Shown: piece by piece, positions 40,114 through 42,005 of the stretch
How positions within the stretch are numbered: position 1 is the stretch's first letter
Layout of the letters: each line of letters starts with the position of its first letter
From: Collinsella aerofaciens
GTDB lineage: Bacteria > Actinomycetota > Coriobacteriia > Coriobacteriales > Coriobacteriaceae
Length of the DNA: 42,005 nt
Direction of reading: 5' to 3'
Assembly (NCBI RefSeq): GCF_015546965.1
Contig: NZ_JADMUF010000015.1
Span: forward strand, 1 to 42,005
The notes under the pieces: generated by a model
What the model saw: the letters and a program-made list of their open reading frames with translations, nothing else
Databases searched by the model: none
What the model was told of the DNA's origin: nothing
Made by a program: the position numbers and the translations under genes

Positions 40114-40815
40114 ATGATTGAGATGAATGCTGTAGCCGCCGGTACCGAGCTTGACGCCGCGCGCGATGCGGGCCGCGAGGGTGCGTCCGCGGGCTGGTGT
40201 GCTTGGAGCACGGGCGAGGCGTCGTTGACGTTTTCGCTGGTCGTGCGCCCGGACGTGAACATGCATGCCTTCCACGGCCTGCCGTTTGTGGCGGCGATGG
40301 GCATGATGGACGCGCTCGTGGGAACGGCTGCGGCACCGGGGCTGGGCCTTGCCGGCAAGGTGGGCATTCAATGGCCGAGCGACATTGTGTGCGGCGCGCC
40401 TGCGTTTGAGACGTCGTTCGCGCGCGTCGCCGTCAACGGCGGCGCCGGCGCCGCGGGCATGTTCGGCGCCGTGACGGTGGATATCGAGCGTTCGGCGTTG
40501 AGCGAGCTTTGTGTGGATGTGGCTGACGAAGCGCTGGTCGAAGAGCTGGCTGCTGCCGTGCTGACCCGTGTGGACACCTGGGCGGTTGTTGCCAACACGC
40601 CGCAGGGCGCCGCCGGGCCGCTGGCTCCCGTGCTGGGCGAGTACTTCGACATGGTGCCGCTGCTGGGTCGCCAAGTTGCGGCGGTGTCGCCCAACGGCTT
40701 GCCGCTTGCGGTCGGTGTGTTTGCGGGCCTGGACATCTGGGGTCGCGCGACCATTAAGACCGACGCCGGCGAGCAGGAGTTTCCGCCCGAGGCCGTACGG
40801 ATTCGCGGTCTGTAG
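40114..40815 (+). CDS. Biotin-protein-ligase-like protein (degenerate motif)
   Basis: 233-aa protein with the LplA/BirA-type fold suggested by LTFSLVVRP (38-46), IQWPSDIVC (85-93, matching the family's KWPND), and the SH3-like C-terminal LLGRQVAAVS to the end. The usual biotinyl-AMP loop GRGRxGR is not seen; the corresponding region reads REGASAGWCAWSTG. Biotin ligase activity is therefore doubtful; it may be a diverged or non-catalytic homologue, or use another acyl group. The neighbouring convergent coaX fits the common birA-coaX pairing of Firmicutes, though here they are convergent. The ATG comes right after the fusion gene's TAG, which suggests coupling. Confidence 0.65.
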   Translation: MIEMNAVAAGTELDAARDAGREGASAGWCAWSTGEASLTFSLVVRPDVNMHAFHGLPFVAAMGMMDALVGTAAAPGLGLAGKVGIQWPSDIVCGAPAFETSFARVAVNGGAGAAGMFGAVTVDIERSALSELCVDVADEALVEELAAAVLTRVDTWAVVANTPQGAAGPLAPVLGEYFDMVPLLGRQVAAVSPNGLPLAVGVFAGLDIWGRATIKTDAGEQEFPPEAVRIRGL

Positions 40816-40835
40816 CGTCTCGGCTTCGCCAGAGC

Positions 40836-41609
40836 CTACGCTAGCTTCTGCATGCGGCGGTAGATTTCGCAGATGCCCTTGATGGTGAGTTGGCCGTCTA
40901 CCACGTCGAAGGCATCGGTCGAACCGGCGACGATGCTGGCGAGGCCGCCCGTGGCGATAACGGTGGCATCCTCGCGGCCCAGCTCGCGCTTCATGCGCGC
41001 GACCAGGCCTTCAGCCATGGCGGCGGCGCCCGTTACGGCGCCGACCTTGATGCACTCCTCGGTATCGCGGCCGATGGCGTGCTCGGGCGCCTCGAGCGGA
41101 ACGCTGGCGAGCTTGGCGGCTCGGGCGGCGAGCGCGTCCATCGAAATGCGGATGCCCGGCGCAATCGCTCCACCAATGTAATAACCGTCCTCATCGATGA
41201 CGTCGATATTGGTCGCGGTGCCAAAGTCCACCACGATTGCCGGCGCGCCGTAGAAAGTTTCGGCCGCAACGGCGTTAGCGACGCGATCGGCGCCTACGGC
41301 CTGGGGACGCGCCGCGCGCAGCTTGGTCACCGCGGCCGTCTGCGGTCCGATGACGATGGCGTCTGCGGCAATGCGGTCGGCCACGGCGTGCCATTCGCGC
41401 GAGAGCTGCGGCACCACGCCTGCAAAGGCGATTGCGTCGACCGCGTCGAGCGAAAGGCCGTACATCTTGAAGAAACCCATCAGGCGCACATGGATCTCGT
41501 CGGCGGTATAAGAGCGGTCGGTGGGCATGCGCCACGACTGCACCAGCTCGTCTCCGTCAAACAGGCCCATGGCCGTCTGCGTGTTTCCCATATCGATAGC
41601 GAGCAGCAT
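40836..41609 (-). CDS. coaX: Type III pantothenate kinase CoaX
   Basis: 257-aa kinase for the first step of CoA synthesis, ASKHA superfamily. The phosphate-binding segment MLLAIDMGNTQTAMG lies at the N-terminus, GADRVANAVAA contains the catalytic-loop region, VVDFGTATNIDVI is the second phosphate motif, and GGAIAPGIRIS follows. Type III enzymes need a monovalent cation and are not inhibited by CoA. The start at 41609 is chosen because GGGAG lies just upstream; the frame is open 85 codons further but runs over the tRNA gene and is not real. The gene converges on the biotin-ligase-like gene, leaving 20 nt between. Confidence 0.94.
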   Translation of the reverse strand: MLLAIDMGNTQTAMGLFDGDELVQSWRMPTDRSYTADEIHVRLMGFFKMYGLSLDAVDAIAFAGVVPQLSREWHAVADRIAADAIVIGPQTAAVTKLRAARPQAVGADRVANAVAAETFYGAPAIVVDFGTATNIDVIDEDGYYIGGAIAPGIRISMDALAARAAKLASVPLEAPEHAIGRDTEECIKVGAVTGAAAMAEGLVARMKRELGREDATVIATGGLASIVAGSTDAFDVVDGQLTIKGICEIYRRMQKLA

Positions 41610-41645
41610 GTCTACTCCCAGTGTTGGCATAAAAGGACGCGCACC

Positions 41646-41651
41646 ATTGTA
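41646..41651 (-). promoter_or_regulatory. Candidate -10 box for coaX
   Basis: TACAAT on the minus strand, 36 nt upstream of the coaX start codon. The -35 is not clear. Confidence 0.4.
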
Positions 41652-41805
41652 TACGCGCCATCGACGGCGCTCGGGTGCGATTCGTTTACGGTGATAGGGG
41701 CTGAGGGGTTTAAATATGAAGGAATTATGCTCCACGAGATTTTCCTTGCCGTTTACCGAACTCCCGCGTAATATTCTTTCTTGCGCACATGAGGCGCCCA
41801 GACAT

Positions 41806-41882
41806 TGCGGGGTGGAGCAGTCTGGTAGCTCGCCGGGCTCATAACCCGGAGGTCGTAGGTTCAAATCCTGCCCCCGCGACCA
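41806..41882 (+). tRNA. Initiator tRNA-fMet (CAT)
   Basis: A 77-nt cloverleaf with encoded CCA. Anticodon loop CTCATAA sits on a CCGGG/CCCGG stem, which contains the three consecutive G-C pairs diagnostic of initiator tRNA. The D-stem GAGC/GCTC with its A11-U24 pair also fits. Acceptor bases 2-7 pair fully. Position 1 is T opposite G72, so the terminal pair would be a U-G wobble instead of the usual C-A mismatch; a weak 1-72 pair is expected for initiators. Confidence 0.95.
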
Positions 41883-41891
41883 AGAACTTGC

Positions 41892-41922
41892 AGCTCGTCG
41901 GCCTAGCCGGCGAGCTTTTTTT
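41892..41922 (+). terminator. Intrinsic terminator after tRNA-fMet
   Basis: AGCTCGTCGGC (41892-41902) pairs with GCCGGCGAGCT (41906-41916), one G-U pair and a 3-nt loop, followed by six more T. Confidence 0.9.
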
Positions 41923-41924
41923 CA

Positions 41925-42005
41925 AGACTTTAGTCTGCTGGCCGCGCAGCGGCCAGCTTTAAACCACCCGCTACGCGGGTGGAGACAAACGGCTTTACAA
42001 AGCCA
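41925..42005. repeat. Three tandem hairpins, possible end of an IS200/IS605-like element
   Basis: AGACT-TT-AGTCT (41925-41936), GCTGGCCGC-GCA-GCGGCCAGC (41937-41957) and CCACCCGC-TAC-GCGGGTGG (41964-41982) follow each other with almost no spacing. IS200/IS605-type elements have subterminal hairpins near their ends and often lie next to terminators. The window stops before any transposase could be seen, so this is only a suggestion; a structured small RNA is the alternative. Confidence 0.4.

Noticed and set aside
38683-40674. A 663-codon minus-strand open frame opposite folP-folK
   Set aside because: Shadow of the folate fusion; composition is typical of antisense translation of GC-rich codons.
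40836-41864. Extended CoaX start at 41864
   Set aside because: The extension is translated from the antisense of the initiator tRNA gene and lacks family similarity.

Overview
The window looks like a chromosomal segment of a high-GC, anaerobic gut actinobacterium of the class Coriobacteriia, most likely a Collinsella (C. aerofaciens-like). The basis is the strong G/C third-position bias, a membrane-embedded LuxR-type regulator of the kind expanded in this class, LAxTG-type cell-wall proteins, an electron-bifurcating NfnAB pair, an oxygen-sensitive [4Fe-4S] PurF and ECF vitamin transporters. The genus is an inference from gene content; no rRNA is present.

Layout. 0.3-9.5 kb: purine synthesis (purE; purF; overlapping purM-purN) interleaved with a class B-like sortase, a MoaE-like protein, a CmpB-type membrane protein, an orphan PTS EIIA and a PrsA-like foldase. 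9.6-13.3 kb: a YqeY-like protein and a four-gene polar amino-acid ABC transporter (ATPase, Tat-type lipoprotein, two permeases). 13.5-15.5 kb: a cytidylate-kinase-like protein and an AAA ATPase behind an unusual AT-rich leader. 15.6-26.6 kb: a membrane LuxR regulator, divergent from a 798-aa surface protein, followed by a 2206-aa BspA-type LRR surface protein; both end in an LAxTG sorting signal. 26.9-33.0 kb (minus strand): NfnB, NfnA, peptidyl-tRNA hydrolase, Prs and GlmU. 33.2-36.5 kb: an ECF transporter operon (T, fused double ATPase, S). 36.6-41.9 kb: exonuclease III, sirtuin, a FolP-FolK fusion, a biotin-ligase-like protein, CoaX and an initiator tRNA-Met. A possible mobile-element end closes the window.

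How the parts connect. Prs makes the PRPP used by PurF, and PurE, PurF, PurM and PurN are steps of IMP synthesis. FolP-FolK makes the folate that PurN needs. CoaX starts CoA synthesis. The sortase could anchor the two surface proteins, although its substrate is not shown by the sequence.

The most unusual content is non-coding. Five 57-bp palindromes of exactly constant length lie next to GTGGTGG-stem hairpins around the LuxR/surface-protein block. A TAGGTTC-N8-GAACCTA palindrome is shared by the leaders of both surface-protein genes. A GGGGACAG-core repeat family has copies that start exactly on the stop codons of purF and pth. A 191-bp element with inverted ends appears to be translated in frame inside the linker of the ECF double ATPase. 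These are the best candidates for something undescribed.
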